A stretch of DNA of 64,000 nucleotides from Cocos nucifera (Eukaryota > Streptophyta > Magnoliopsida > Arecales > Arecaceae), in NCBI GenBank assembly GCA_006176705.1, contig QRFJ01002099.1, positions 62,001 through 126,000 of the forward strand, given 5' to 3'. Each line of letters begins with the position of its first letter. Within the stretch, counting starts at the first letter, position 1. The notes beneath the pieces are model-generated. The model was not told the origin of the DNA and did no database searches. It was given only the letters and a program-made list of their open reading frames with translations. Position numbers and translations under genes: made by a program. Below, piece after piece: positions 46,415 to 57,889 of this stretch.

Positions 46415-47519
46415 TGTTGGTGTGAAATCTGATTGATATCGGAATCGATGCTAGAGTTGGAGAGGACGAGGTCATCGCTGGTGACCTACAAAATAAGTCT
46501 CACATGGAGTCGGGGGTGGTGGCTCTGGCAAGACCCTCCGACGATCAAGTTAGCTCTTTCGGCCAATAGAAATGGAGTGCCCAAGAAAGAAAGTGGTAGA
46601 GTATCGAGAAGGAGAAAAGAGCTCAGAAAAGAAAGCATATCTGGAGGATCTCTTAAATAGGCGGAGCCTATAATAAACTGACAGTAACAGCCACAACCAC
46701 CTGGTAGTGGTTCGTTCGAGGCCACGTGAAGTTTGTTATAGAGGATAGTATCTATTATCGTGACGTGCCAGTCTGTTGGGACTAGATGGCTGAAGTTCGG
46801 ATCTGATAGCTATAGGTGATGAAGAATTTTTAGTTATTGTTATTCTAGAGAAGCTCGAAGGTTATCGAGGTTGACTATGCGTAGGCTATTGATTGCTATA
46901 TCAAGGGCGTGCGTCGAGGTCCTTTCGGACTGCTAGAAAGGGTCCGGATGGAATCCTACTGAAAGTATCTAAGAGAAGCTCGATCAAGCATAGCCCTTGC
47001 TTCAGGCAACTAGAAGGAGAAGTTCGACTGAAGGAGAAGTTCGGAAGGAGTTCGACTGTAGAAGAAGTCTGAAAAGAGTTTGACTGGTGGAGAGGTTTAG
47101 CTGGAGGAGAAGTATGGAAGGAGTTCGACCGTAGGAGAAGTCTAGAAGGAGTTTGATTGGCGGAGAGGTCTGGTTGGAGGAGAAGTTTGGAAGGAGTTCG
47201 ACTGTCGGAGAAGTCCGAAAGAAGTTCGACTGGTAGAGAGGTCCAACTAGAGGAGAAGTTCGGAAGGAGTTCGACTGGCGGAGTGGTTTGGCTAGAGGAA
47301 AAGTCCGGAAGGAGTTCGACTGGCAGAGAGGTCCGACTGAAGGAGAAGTTCGGAAGAAGTTCGACTGGCTCCCAAGCTGGCTAGGCTAGACTGCTCAGGG
47401 GCTGCTCTCACTGTTCAAGTTCATCCGAAGGGGATCCAATGATAGGAGGGTGGCCGAGATCGCCCCAAAACCAAACATTTAGCCGAACTTCGGTGGGTGC
47501 GGGTTTATTCCCAATAACA
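46415..47519 (+). repeat. B1 LTR
   Basis: The LTR starts TGTTGGTGTG and ends CCAATAACA. The same edges are at 56528 and 57262 in B2, where the LTR is shorter (about 735 bp), mainly because the internal repeat is reduced. The call rests on the two-copy comparison, since neither copy has a partner LTR here. Confidence 0.6.
47015..47372 (+). repeat. GAAG-rich minisatellite, 73-bp then 45-bp period
   Basis: TTCGAC falls at 47051, 47124, 47197 and 47270 (73 bp apart), then at 47315 and 47360 (45 bp apart). Each unit contains GGAGAAGTTCGGAAGGAG. The open frame at 47157-47384 is the repeat read as protein (EKFGRSSTG units) and is not taken as a gene. Confidence 0.88.
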
Positions 47520-48141
47520 ATCCCCCTACTCTCACGTTCGAAATTCGAAGGAAGGAAGTACAAATGTAACTGCCGAAGTTCTTTTTAGTCTCCCACGCCC
47601 ATCAAAATGGGGTGTCTTCATATTTACCATGCTGGCGTCGAAACTTCATAAACACGAGGTATCCCAAAAAGATATTTTTTGAGCCTCGCATCAAACTCTG
47701 CCCAAGGTACGGCACAATTGAGGACTTACCCATCGCCACTTCTCTACCCTGATGAGTGGAACATGCGGCGCACATAGATCGATCGAATGAGATCTGCAAT
47801 CATAACTATTTCAGACTTTCCTTGGCTATTAAAAGCCTTCTTCCTCCTCTAAAATTCATTCTGCCTGAGTCTTCTTCCTTCCTTCCCAAGTCCTCGTCTT
47901 CCTTTTGTTAGAAAGTTCTGGTTCCTTCTCATGTCCTCTCTACTCTCAGGCACCTATGCTTGATTTTCATCATGCTCACTGTCTCCTCGTCTTTCTCAGT
48001 CAGCTTAGGTCAACTTTCCAACCCTTTTCTTTGAGCATTCATGCTTATTAGATTTCTTGCTCTTTCAGTTTTCCCTAGGGAGTCTCCGTACTTCATTTTT
48101 CTTGATTTTTAGAGACTTTTCTAGGATTTATTTTGATCCAT

Positions 48142-49511
48142 ATGTCTTCCAAAACCTTCCAATCTATCGATTTGTGGAGCTCGTCCGAGCCGACCTTCTT
48201 AGACCCTGCTCCTCTAGCCGAGGTTAATCCTAGGAGTATGTCCCATCAGTCTTTCATCCCAAATACCATTTCTTCTATCCTTACTCTGAACGACCTCTAC
48301 CTAATTAGGGTATAGTATGGCATCATGCCAGAGTATGATCTTGAACTCCTCAGGTCATGCAATTATGCTAGCTCGCCTTCAGTCGATCGATTTTGTCTGT
48401 ACCTAGAAGCCTTGCACATGGGGCTTCGACTTACACTTTCCTCTTTCATTATCGTGCTTTTTTGTTTTTTGAACATTTCTTTTGCTTCCATCATAATGAA
48501 CTCCTTTCGGTTTGTAATTGACTTTCTTTTCCTTTATCATCTGACCAAAGTTTGGCCAACTATCTCACTCTTTCGAAACTTTTACACCTTCAAACGCCAT
48601 CCTTTTAGAAAGGACTGATGGTACTTTTCTCCTAGTTCGGTAAGAAGGGGTTACTGAAAGGTGCTCCTTCTTTCATTCATAACTAAAAGAAGAAGTACTT
48701 CTTCATCCGATGCCCGATCTTAATGCTTGACCTTCCTCCCTGGGGCTTCCTTAGAAAGTCAGTCCACCGAGCTCCTAGTTTAGATGGAACCAACCTCGAG
48801 TCTTCTAACAAGCTCAAGGCATATCGAGCTCCTCTCCTTTCCGACCTTCTAAAAGAACAAATCTTATTCAATCTTGGCTTGAGTCCTCTTAATCCTGACA
48901 GTATTAAATGTGTTTATATGCACGTATATAAATATACATATGAACTCTCATGAAGTTTCATATGTACCTTGGCTGACTATAATTTTTTTTTTGTTGCAGA
49001 GATGGATACTGATGCTGTGGAGAGGCTCACCAAGGGCTTTTATGCCTCAAAGAAGAGGAAGGGGGCAGTCCTAGGTGAAAGTTCGAAAAGGGCAAAGGTC
49101 GATGGCTCGAGCTTCGAGGTTTTGGATGTCCCCATGACCGCTCCTAAAGTCATTTCGGATGCCGAGATCCTTTCAATCATCGAGGGCAGCATTGGAGGTG
49201 TGGGCTCTCAGCCTCGCACATCCTCGAGCCTCTCCGTAGGAGGATCGGTGTCGAAGCCCCCCATTGAGAGGGAAAGAGGGGATGGAGATGACAAGAAGAA
49301 GAAGAAGGCCACTATCATGAAGATGGTCCATAAGGCTCGTCCGCCTGGGTCAAGCAACAACGATGGCAATAAATTGGGGGCAGATCCCTTTGGCAATCCG
49401 AACATCATCCGAGATCTGACTGACAAGTTCATCCTGCCCGGAGAGGTGGACCGTCTAGCTGACCTCAACCGGATGTGGTTCATTTGGGAGTTTCTTGGAA
49501 CTTTTCTCAAG
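48142..49511 (+). pseudogene. PF04195-like gypsy-type gene in B1, two exons, truncated
   Basis: Exon 1 runs from an ATG at 48142 (MSSKTFQSIDLWSSSEPTFL) to about 48900 and contains YGIMPEYDLELL, FCLYLEALHMGLRL and LFRNFYTFKRH. That style is known from plant proteins annotated as putative gypsy-type transposon (PF04195). It has in-frame stops at 48313 and 48616 (TGA where B2 has TGG). An intron follows (GT at 48901, AG ending 48999). Exon 2 (49000-49511) is intact and reads MDTDAVERLTKGFYASKKRK, with lysine-rich, nuclear-signal-like stretches. A second donor GT stands at 49512. Later exons are lost. The family's role is unknown to me; B2 shows the fuller structure. Confidence 0.7.
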
Positions 49512-49601
49512 GTGATCATCTTGCTGTATTTTCTCTTCATTTTTTTCCCTCTTCTTTCCTTTGTCTTATAGAATTCATTGTAGTAGTAACAGTTTGAGTA
49601 A

Positions 49602-49937
49602 TTACACCCACCAATTCTTGCAATTGAAGATTAGGTGCCTGCACCTAAGGTGCAAGTTCTGATGATACTTCTTGACCATAATCTTACCTTTGTGAAATCC
49701 CCACTTCAGCCCTCGGGGCAAAAGATGATACAATAGATGGTACTCTAGGAGGTGACCATTCCCATCCACACTTCTTGGTTTATTCTGACATCTACCTCCA
49801 CCCCTACCTATGGGTAACTGCTCTTTATCAAATCCCAATCCAAACTGCTCCATCTTCCTACAAAATACAACTAATATGATCAACTTTAGTTCCTCTTTAC
49901 AATAATTCTTCTGATAAATAAATCTCAAAAGAAACAC
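49602..49937 (-). pseudogene. Open frame in the E3 leader, unknown
   Basis: A 111-codon open stretch on the minus strand, with a basic, glycine-rich patch (KEQLPIGRGGGRCQNKPR) near the middle and a histidine- and leucine-rich part after it. Its position downstream of the leader would suit a Gag start or an accessory product, but I recognise no domain and element E has no equivalent frame. Confidence 0.25.
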
Positions 49938-50281
49938 CCCAAATTAAAGCATAAACTTAAAATAAATACTACTAAAACAAATTTTCAAGAAATCTTGATT
50001 CATTAATCTTAGCTCATCACTATGAATCATAAACCTTGGCTCTCACTTAGGTCCATTCGTACTATTCTTAAACCCTTACTGATCTCTATTGATCCCAATT
50101 CATTTCTTATGCCATTGATTATAAACCTTTATTCACTTCTACTAATTATAAGACTTTACTCATATTACCAATTGAACTTGATCATATCATCAATTAAACC
50201 TTGCTTATCCCTATAAACCATAAACCTTTGCTCATAACCTTGGCTCATCTTTATTGATCACTCCATTAATTACAAAACTTT

Positions 50282-50293
50282 GCTCTGATACCA
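50282..50293 (-). promoter_or_regulatory. Primer-binding site of E3
   Basis: The minus strand reads TGGTATCAGAGC, four bases from the LTR, the same spacing as in element E. Confidence 0.88.
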
Positions 50294-51093
50294 TAAATGT
50301 AACACCCCACCCCTAAATCTGGACAACAGTGCTACACCTGACCCTTATCTATGAGTAAAGAGCTATACTTTACCCATAAATAAGAGCTAAGAGAAAATTC
50401 TAAACTAAGCTAAATCATAATATTACTTAAACCTACTTTTCAAACAATTACCTTAATCAATTTCTTAATCAACATATATAATTTAATTTAACTTCTTAAT
50501 CTACTAAAGCAAATATCTTAATTTAATTCAATAATTTTACATAATCAAATTCAAGGTTCCATTCACAAAACCATACTATATATATTTTATACAATCACTC
50601 AGAATACAACAAGCTCATCACTTTCTGATCTAACTATCTCAGCTATATAATACATCTCTCAATACATTATAAGTTTACAAACCAACATCTCCCAACAACT
50701 TTCTCAGCTAGAGGTGCTGATGCACATGCTGAAACATACCTCCCAACCCAGCTACTCCAAAAACTGCAACTAGAAAGAGCAAGGGATGAGACTTGGAAAG
50801 TCTCAATGAGTATAATTTTATTTAACAATGGAGAAAACTAGATAGCCATAACACTTATAATATCATGTATATCATGCTACTAATAAGCTTCTAAATAATT
50901 GCGTATCAACACCAATAAATCATATAAAAGCCTTTTCTAAAACATAAATAGTTGCTTGCAATATGTTATTAATAAGCTTTCAAATATTTACAATTCCATA
51001 CAAATAGCTTTCACATAGAAGATACTTTTGAAACACAAACTAAATCATTTATCTTTAACCATATGATAGTAATACATGATAGGAATGCGATGT

Positions 51094-52676
51094 TGTCGTT
51101 AAGACACCGTGTTTATCAGTTTAATCCGACTTCTTAAAATAATTAAAAATCAGTAGATAGCAGTGAGTCGGGTCGAATCCACAGGGAAGGTAGTGTTTTT
51201 AGATTTGAAATCTTTGATTTTATAAAAGAAAAAGAAAAGAGAAGAGTTTTGGGATCAAAAGTGAAGTCGGAAAATAAAAAAAAGCGAAAATTAAAAGGTG
51301 TAGGAATTTAAACTAGGTACTAAGATCTACTAGTTAGATCTTAGCATCTACTTGCAAGGTAATAATTTAAAGTGCAGAAATTAAATTGCAATAAAAATAA
51401 AAAGCAAGAAATTAAAGTGCAAAAATAAAATTTTTATTAATTAAAATTTCAAAATTTAAATACATAAAATTTAAAAAAATAAAATAGCCTGATCTCTGAT
51501 CTTGGATCGGCATTGGCAGAAAGATGGTGTAGAAGCTCAGCTCTTCTTCTCGGCATCCGTTGCTTCGAAGCAGCCTTTAATCCATAGCCTGGCTTCGCCC
51601 TATACCAAAGCTTCATCTTGATCGGAGATATCAATTTTTGATGGCCTGGGGTTCTTTTTATAGAGCTAGGAGGGCTGGATATTTTTTCTAAAGGCAATAT
51701 GGGACTAATAAATTTTGTAATCATCAAAATTTGAATAAAATTCAAATTAAAACAACTCTGATATGACTCTGGTAAATTTGATAAAATCCAACCGTTCAAT
51801 AGGAATCCAACGGTCCAAAAATCATCAAAATCGGATGCAGATCAGCTCAGATCGGGTTGGATTAAATTCTGGCCGTTGGATCGCGCTTGATCGAGGAAAT
51901 CTGGCCGCAAATCGCTCTTCGGGAGTCTTGATCACCGTCGACAGCATTCTGGACCGTCAGATATTCATCACTTGGTTTTCTAGCCGTTGGATTGCGCCAG
52001 ATCGCTTAATAGAATTTGAATCAAGCCTAGAAATCACCACCACCGTCCGATCATGACCGCAATCAACCACAGCCGTCCGATCGCGCAATTACTATTCCCA
52101 TGGACCGGATGGACCGGCCACACTGCATACCGCAGCCAATCAGTGCTTCTGTCATCGAGTGAAATGACCAGATTGCCCTGTGAGCCGCGATAAATTTCTG
52201 TAGACCCTTTTAAGATCTAGGTCCACCATGTGGCAGGCTCTGATTCGCCGAATTTTGCTGAGCTGGCGGTCCACGCCTGGATCGTGGACCGGCTGATGGC
52301 TTCAATGGCTGAGTCGGCTTGATGGCTTGGCTTGGCTTGGTGGCTCGGCTTACGGAGCCGGCTGAGCCGTTTTCTTTTTTTTATTTAATTTTTATTTATT
52401 TTATATCTTTCAAAATTCATATCTTTTCCATTTTAGCTCCGTTTTACTTAAAATTTATTTCTTTGTGATCAAAAAAATGAGCTCTTTCTATTGATAATAA
52501 AATTTTATTTTTTAATTTTTATTAATTTTTATTATTTTTTAATTAATTTTTTAATTAATAAAAATATTAATTTCTCAAAAATTATATATAAATTGATTAT
52601 TAATTCTTAAAAATTAATATTAATTAATTGATAAATTAATACTTTTATTGATGAATTTATTATACTTATCAATACA
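51094..52676 (+). repeat. Athila/Tat-like LTR Y2 inside E3
   Basis: It starts TGTCGTTAAGACAC, has GTGAGTCGGGTCGAATCCAC, and ends near TTATCAATACA. It is the reverse complement of 488-2071 in overall sequence. Edges are approximate and no clear TSD was found. It may be a solo LTR. The plus- and minus-strand frames at 51449-52056 are not conserved in the other copy. Confidence 0.65.
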
Positions 52677-52723
52677 CAACCACGTGTGAACCGTTTAAGT
52701 GAATAACCGGCTTTTCTTTACTT

Positions 52724-53075
52724 CGACAACACACTTCTATAGGATTCCTTATGAGCAGCCTATCTTTTTTCAAGGACAACACACTCTTAAGGCATCCCCA
52801 TAAGCAGCCTGTCGAAGTACTATCAAGACAACATAGATTTTATTCAGACGACATACTCTTATAAGTTCCTTATGAGCAGCCTGCCTTTTCACCCATAGGA
52901 CAACACACTCTCAAGGCATCCCTATAAGCGGCCTGTCTAAATTACCATCACCATCAGGATAACATACTCTCACAGATTTATACCATTCTCATGAGTGGCC
53001 TATCCTTAATATCATTGGGACGACACACTCTCTAGGTACACCATTCCTAAGAGCAGCCTGCCCATGATTACCACA
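52724..53075. repeat. Degenerate minisatellite in the E3 LTR, six units
   Basis: Six units carry GACAACACACTCT-like openings and GAGCAGCCTGTC-like closings, starting near 52724, 52774, 52857, 52899, 52957 and 53018. Unit length varies from about 42 to 83 bp. Confidence 0.85.
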
Positions 53076-54511
53076 TCATTAAGCCCCACAACACATAAAC
53101 AAAATTCACCATGCAAGAGATGAAATCATCTAAGATATTACTGTATAACTTATTTACAATTATCAAAGCCATATAAGAGCTCACTGAGAAGCATGTTTAA
53201 AATCACTAAAACTATGTGTACATATACTTGCTTATGAAATACACAAAAGCCATTCAGAAATTATTCTTTTTTTTGATGGTTCTCAAATCATATATACGAA
53301 ATCAGAATAAGCAGCAGAGTATCAACAGAATATCTTGCTTTTCAAATAATATTTTTACTTAGAAAGTACAATGAAAACACCATGGATAGATAGAAATCTA
53401 CTCACCCCCAATAGGCTACTAACTGAATGGCTTACTCAAGCACCTGTTCAATTCTTTTTTTTCTTTTTCTCAAATTGTTAAATACTGCGGCTACAAAACT
53501 AGCTCCTTCCTTCTTTTAAAAATAGCAACTGTTCCTCCTTCCAAATAGTTTACAATAAAATCATTCCTCTTTCCTACTAAATTTTCCTTGATTTTTGATT
53601 GACACATGACCTTCCTTAGCTCTCTTCTCTTCTCTTTTCTTTCTGAATAGCTATATAACTCATGACAACCTAAAGAAGAACTGGTGGCCTTTATTCTAGG
53701 AGAAATAATAGAATTGCTAGGTGTCACCCCATCAAGAAGCCAACACACCTCTCCCTCTCTCTTCTAATTACGTGGCACAACTCAAGGAAGCCAGCTATTA
53801 AGTTATTTCCAAAAGAATCTATTTAAAAACCTCTTTCAAAATCCCACGATCAGCACCACTTTTCTATTCTCATTGACCGAGCTAGCTCGACCTCAAATCG
53901 GATCAGCTCGATTATCAGCTTAGTCAGCTCGAACTCAAATCGAGCTAGCTCTCTTAGAAAAATAGAATACCCGTCATTGTAGCCTAAGACTCGGGCTAGC
54001 TCGATTTCACTTCGGGTTAGCTTGGTTACTCGTGCTCTTCAAAAGTTAATATCCTAATTTATTTTACTCTCCATTAATTTTAAAAATTAATGTAAATAAG
54101 GAACACCCCATATTTGGATTCAATAAAAATATCAAAAAAATCAAAATCCATAAGAATAGGATTCCAAAATATGGATTCTAGTTCAAATTATCTAAACTTG
54201 TAACTTTTATAACTCTCTTGCTTGTGAATGAATAGGTTAAAGGATCTCCTCAATTCGTTAAAAATTATTTTATAACTCACCAACACCTAAGGATCAATTA
54301 TCGAGATGTTTTATTTTAAGAAAATACATATTTCATTTAGCCCTCCTTATAGGTGCTAGGTTCCAGATTCAAAAAATTTTTAGAACTCGAAATGATAGAT
54401 AGTCTCAATTTATGCTCAAATAGCTCAACTATACCATAAATAAACTATTATGCCACACATGCATGAACATAAATATTTTAATTCCATATTTTGTTAGTTT
54501 GGGAGGTTACA

Positions 54512-55014
54512 AATAAAACCCAATTACTTTGTTATTAAGTTAAGCCTAATCAAATTAAATCTAAGTATAATTAATTAGGAGAAAATGGTTTTGAATTTAT
54601 GTTCGATCTAAATGTAATTAAAACTCGATTTGAATCCAATTCAAAATCCTATCTAATCTAATTCAATTGAACTTTGAATCCATGTCCTATTAGATTGTAA
54701 AACCTAATTACATTCAAATTAAGTCAAATCTAATTAAATTTAATATGATTTAATTTAATTATAAGAAAATAATTTTTAATTTTGGTTCGATTCAAATTTA
54801 ATTCAAAATCGTGTCAAACCTAATTTAATTAGACTTTGAATCAAAGTTTTAATTAGAACATTAAAATCCAATTAGCCTCAAATTAAGTCAAGTCTAATTA
54901 TTAAATCTAATTTAAATCAATTAGGACATGATTAATAAATTAATTAAGTTAAAAAATTTAATAAAATTAAATATTAATTTAAAACCATCTAAAATAATTA
55001 AGAAAAAAAATTTA
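54512..55014. other. AT-rich filler with repeated AATTAAATCTAA phrases
   Basis: Loose repeats of phrases such as AAATCTAATT and CAATTCAAAATC are seen. There is no gene and no clear boundary. Confidence 0.45.
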
Positions 55015-55205
55015 TATTAGTGATGCTTTAAAAATAACAAGGATGCCATCGCTAATAATTTAAAAATATTATTTTAAATATATAATTATTAGCAATAAAA
55101 ATAATGTTATCGACGGTAACTTTCATCACTAATAATTTTTTGCATATTAGCGATGGAAAATGATTATTAGCGATAGAATCTATCATCGCTAATAATCTTT
55201 CCATC
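55015..55205. repeat. CACTA-like subterminal repeat cluster
   Basis: ATTAGCGATGG-type words occur in both orientations several times (near 55016, 55048, 55120, 55146, 55160, 55188). Clusters of TTAGCGACGG-like words are known from ends of plant CACTA (En/Spm) elements. No CACTA terminus or transposase was found, so the assignment is tentative. Confidence 0.5.
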
Positions 55206-56420
55206 TTATTTTCACCCTCCTCGTCGTGCATCCTCATTTTCAGCCCCACCCCATCCACTGGCTCCTTGTTTTCCCCCATCCCACCATCCACTGGGTCCTC
55301 ATTTTTCTACCACCCCTGGCCCCATCCTCCAACATTTTTATCTCCCACTGCCACTGCTCTCTCCCCCCACCCTTCGGTCCTCCCGCCACCCCCTCTGTAC
55401 CCCAACCGACGACGTCACCCCAGCTGCACCTGGTCCACCTTTTCGAGCCCCCAACCCACCTTTTCGAGCCACCTCCTGCCTCTCCGAACCTCTGATCCTT
55501 CAGTTCCTCCACCACCACCTCTCTCCCCTAGCCAATGGCCTTCCCTCGGCTACACCCGATCCATCTTCTCGAGCCCCCGATCATCTCAATCTCCAGCTAT
55601 ACCCAGCCACCTCCTCAATTCTTCGACTGCCTCTTGTCTCCTCGAACCCCCTATCCATTGCCCCCACCCCCTCTCTCCCCCGATGGGTGGCCTCCTCCCA
55701 ACTGCACATGACACTCCTTCCCGAGCCCCAAGCCACCTCCTGACTCCCCAAGCCATCGATTGTCTCGATCCCCCCAACTGCATCCAGCCCACCTCCTTGA
55801 GCTCCCTGCTACCTCCTATCTCCCCAAACCCCAATTTCTTCGGTCCCCCCACCACCCCCTCTCTCCCCTAACCGGTGGCCTCCCCCAACCGTCTCCCTTC
55901 CAGCTGCACCCATTCCGCCTTCCCAAGCCCCCAACCATCTCTCAGCTCCCCAATACCCCAGCCATCTTGATCCCCTGGTTGCACCCAACGTACCTCTCCA
56001 AGTCCCTAACCGCCTCCTACCTCCCCAAACCCCCGGTCCTTTGGTTTCCCTACCACCCCCTCTCTCCCCCAACCAGCAGGTTCCCCTGATCGTCTCCCCT
56101 TAGCTGCACCCAGCTCACCTTCTTGAACCCTGGACCATCTCCCCCAGGCCGCTTTCTGCCTCCTTCCCCAAACCTCCAGCCACCTCCTACCTCCTTGAAC
56201 CCTCAACCTTTCGGTTCACCTGCCACCCCTTCTCTTCTCTGGATGCCTCCTACCTCCTTTTCGAAATCCTCGATCCCTCGATTCACCCACACCCCCTCTC
56301 TCCCTCGGTCGTCGCCCCCCAATTATACCCAGCCTACCTCCCTGAACCCCCACCACCTTCCGCCTCATCGAGCCCTCGAGCACAAGCTCCTGGCCTTCCC
56401 AAGCTCCAATTCATGGCCAC
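55206..56420. repeat. C-rich, G-poor low-complexity block with about 150-235 bp repeats
   Basis: CTCTCTCCCC-type words recur at 55357, 55519, 55671, 55859, 56060 and 56296, each followed by a similar block (ANCNGNNGGCCTCCC, then CAGCTGCACCC). The plus strand is strongly C over G. Proline- and serine-rich frames are open in more than one plus-strand frame (55266-55871, 55760-56089, 56123-56485) and glycine-rich ones on the other strand. This is what such composition yields by chance, so no gene is called. Confidence 0.8.
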
Positions 56421-56527
56421 ATCCCCAAGCATTAGTCTCTGCTCGTTTGTACCTCATCGCACCTCAATTCCTATGTACCAGCTAGTGCGTGCCTCAGTCC
56501 TATATGGTAGCATTCTTCTATTGTGAG

Positions 56528-57262
56528 TGTTGGTGAGAAATCTGGTCATCGTCGAAGGAGTGCTGAAGTTAGAGAAGATGAGATTGCCGCTGAAGACCTA
56601 CAAAATAAGTCTATCCAGAGCCTGGGGGGGTAGCTCCGACAAGATCCTCCGACGATTAAGTCAGCTCTTTCGACCAATAGGAATGAAGAGCTCAGTAGAG
56701 AAAGCTACAGAGTATCAAAAAAGAAAGAGAACCTAGAGAAAACATATATGGAGGGTCCCTTTTATAGACGAAGCCTGTAACAAACTAATGGTGATAGCCA
56801 TAATCATCCGGTAGTGGGCCACTCGAGGCCATGTCGAGTTTGTTATGGAGGGTGGTGTCTATTATCATGATGTACCAGTCCGTTGAGATTTAATAGTCAA
56901 AGTTCAGAGTAGTAGACGTTAGTTGGCGATGAATCTTTGAGTTATATCAATACCAAGGGAGCTCAGACTCCTTTTAAGCAGTCTGTGGGTGAGTTGATTC
57001 ATGCCATGTAGAGTTAGATTCATGCGAAGACCTTCCTGGGCGACTGTTGAAAGTTTGGCTAGGAGGAGTCTGGAAGAAGTTTGATGGTTGGAGGAGTTCG
57101 AAAGGAGTTCGACTGCTGGAGGAGTTTGGAAGGAGTTTGGCTACTGAAGAAGTTCGAAAGGAGTTCGGAAAGAATTTACGATTGAAGCTCTCCTACGATC
57201 ATAAGTTACACCTGATCGAGTACCAAACCAAACTTTGACGGGAGCGAGGTTTACCTCGAACA
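56528..57262 (+). repeat. B2 LTR
   Basis: Starts TGTTGGTGAGAAATCTGG and ends CCTCGAACA. It matches B1 with a shorter GAAG-rich part (57060-57175). Confidence 0.6.
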
Positions 57263-57889
57263 ATAGTCCCTCCACTTTTAAATTCAAAATTCGAAGGAAG
57301 AAAGTAAAAAGATGACTGCTGAAGTTCATTCTCGGGTTTTCGCCTTATCGGGATGAGACATTTTGGCATTTACTGCATTGGCACCAAAATTTCTCAAATT
57401 TGAAATGAGTTCGAAAAGATGGCCCTTCATTTCTTCCGCTGAAACTCTGCCCTAGGTATGATGACATAAAGACTCCACCTGTGGTCGCCTTTCTGTCATG
57501 ATGAGTGGGACACATGGTGCACGCTGACTGGCTGAAGTCGATCCATTTCCTCGGGTTACTTCTGGCTATTTAAGATCTTCGCCCTTCGCCTGAAAGTCAT
57601 TCCTACTTGAGTCTTCTCCTTCCTTCAGCTCCCACCTATCTTCTTTCCGAGGGTTTTAACCTTCTCCCTCACCTTCCTGGGCTTCGGACATCCTTTCAAT
57701 TGGTTCTCATTGCATCCATCATCCTTTCATTCTTCCCAGACTGCTTAGGTCAATTTTCTAACCCTTCTCTTAGGTTATTCATGTTTTTCACTTTTGGCTT
57801 TTTGCTTCCCTAATTTTTTGGTGGCGACCTTTGCCCTGCATTTTTTTCTTATTTTTTGGGGGTTTTCTTAGGATTTAATCTTGATCCGA

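Larger units (their letters stand above)
46415..49585 (+). mobile_element. Gypsy-type element B1, 3'-truncated
   Basis: It shares its start and gene order with 56528-60933: LTR edge TGTTGGTG, CTACAAAATAAGTCT, the CCTCCGACGAT block, a GAAG-rich repeat, an LTR end in AACA, then a gene opening SSKT. The element breaks off inside the second intron near 49585, where a reversed E-family element begins. No second LTR is present. Confidence 0.75.
49586..54511 (-). mobile_element. Reversed truncated E-family element (E3)
   Basis: On the minus strand this is a 5' LTR (54511 to 50298), a primer site and about 700 bases of leader matching 17707-18040, after which the element is cut near 49586. Removing the inserted LTR at 51094-52676 leaves an LTR of about 2.63 kb, close to the 2654 bp of element E. 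It shows that the E family is repeated and often truncated. Confidence 0.8.
50298..54511 (-). repeat. E3 5' LTR, split by a nested LTR
   Basis: The plus-strand edges TGTAACACCCCACCCC and GGGAGGTTACA are the reverse of the element E LTR edges, and the block TAAAGAGCTATACTTTACCC near 50357 matches. A nested insertion occupies 51094-52676. Confidence 0.82.

Noticed and set aside
47157..47384. Repeat protein with EKFGRSSTG units
   Set aside because: It is a minisatellite inside an LTR read in one frame, and the frame is not kept in B2.
49208..49540. Minus-strand frame opposite B1 exon 2, and similar ones at 58968-59222 and 59403-59982
   Set aside because: They mirror the plus-strand exons that are conserved between B1 and B2; the antisense frames show no domain.
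51094..52676. Clean solo LTR with target-site duplication
   Set aside because: The LTR itself is supported, but I could not find equal 5-bp flanks at any plausible edge, so solo-LTR status is left open.
55266..55871. 201-codon proline- and serine-rich protein
   Set aside because: Overlapping proline-rich frames are open in other phases and glycine-rich ones on the other strand. The composition alone explains this, and no ordered domain is visible.
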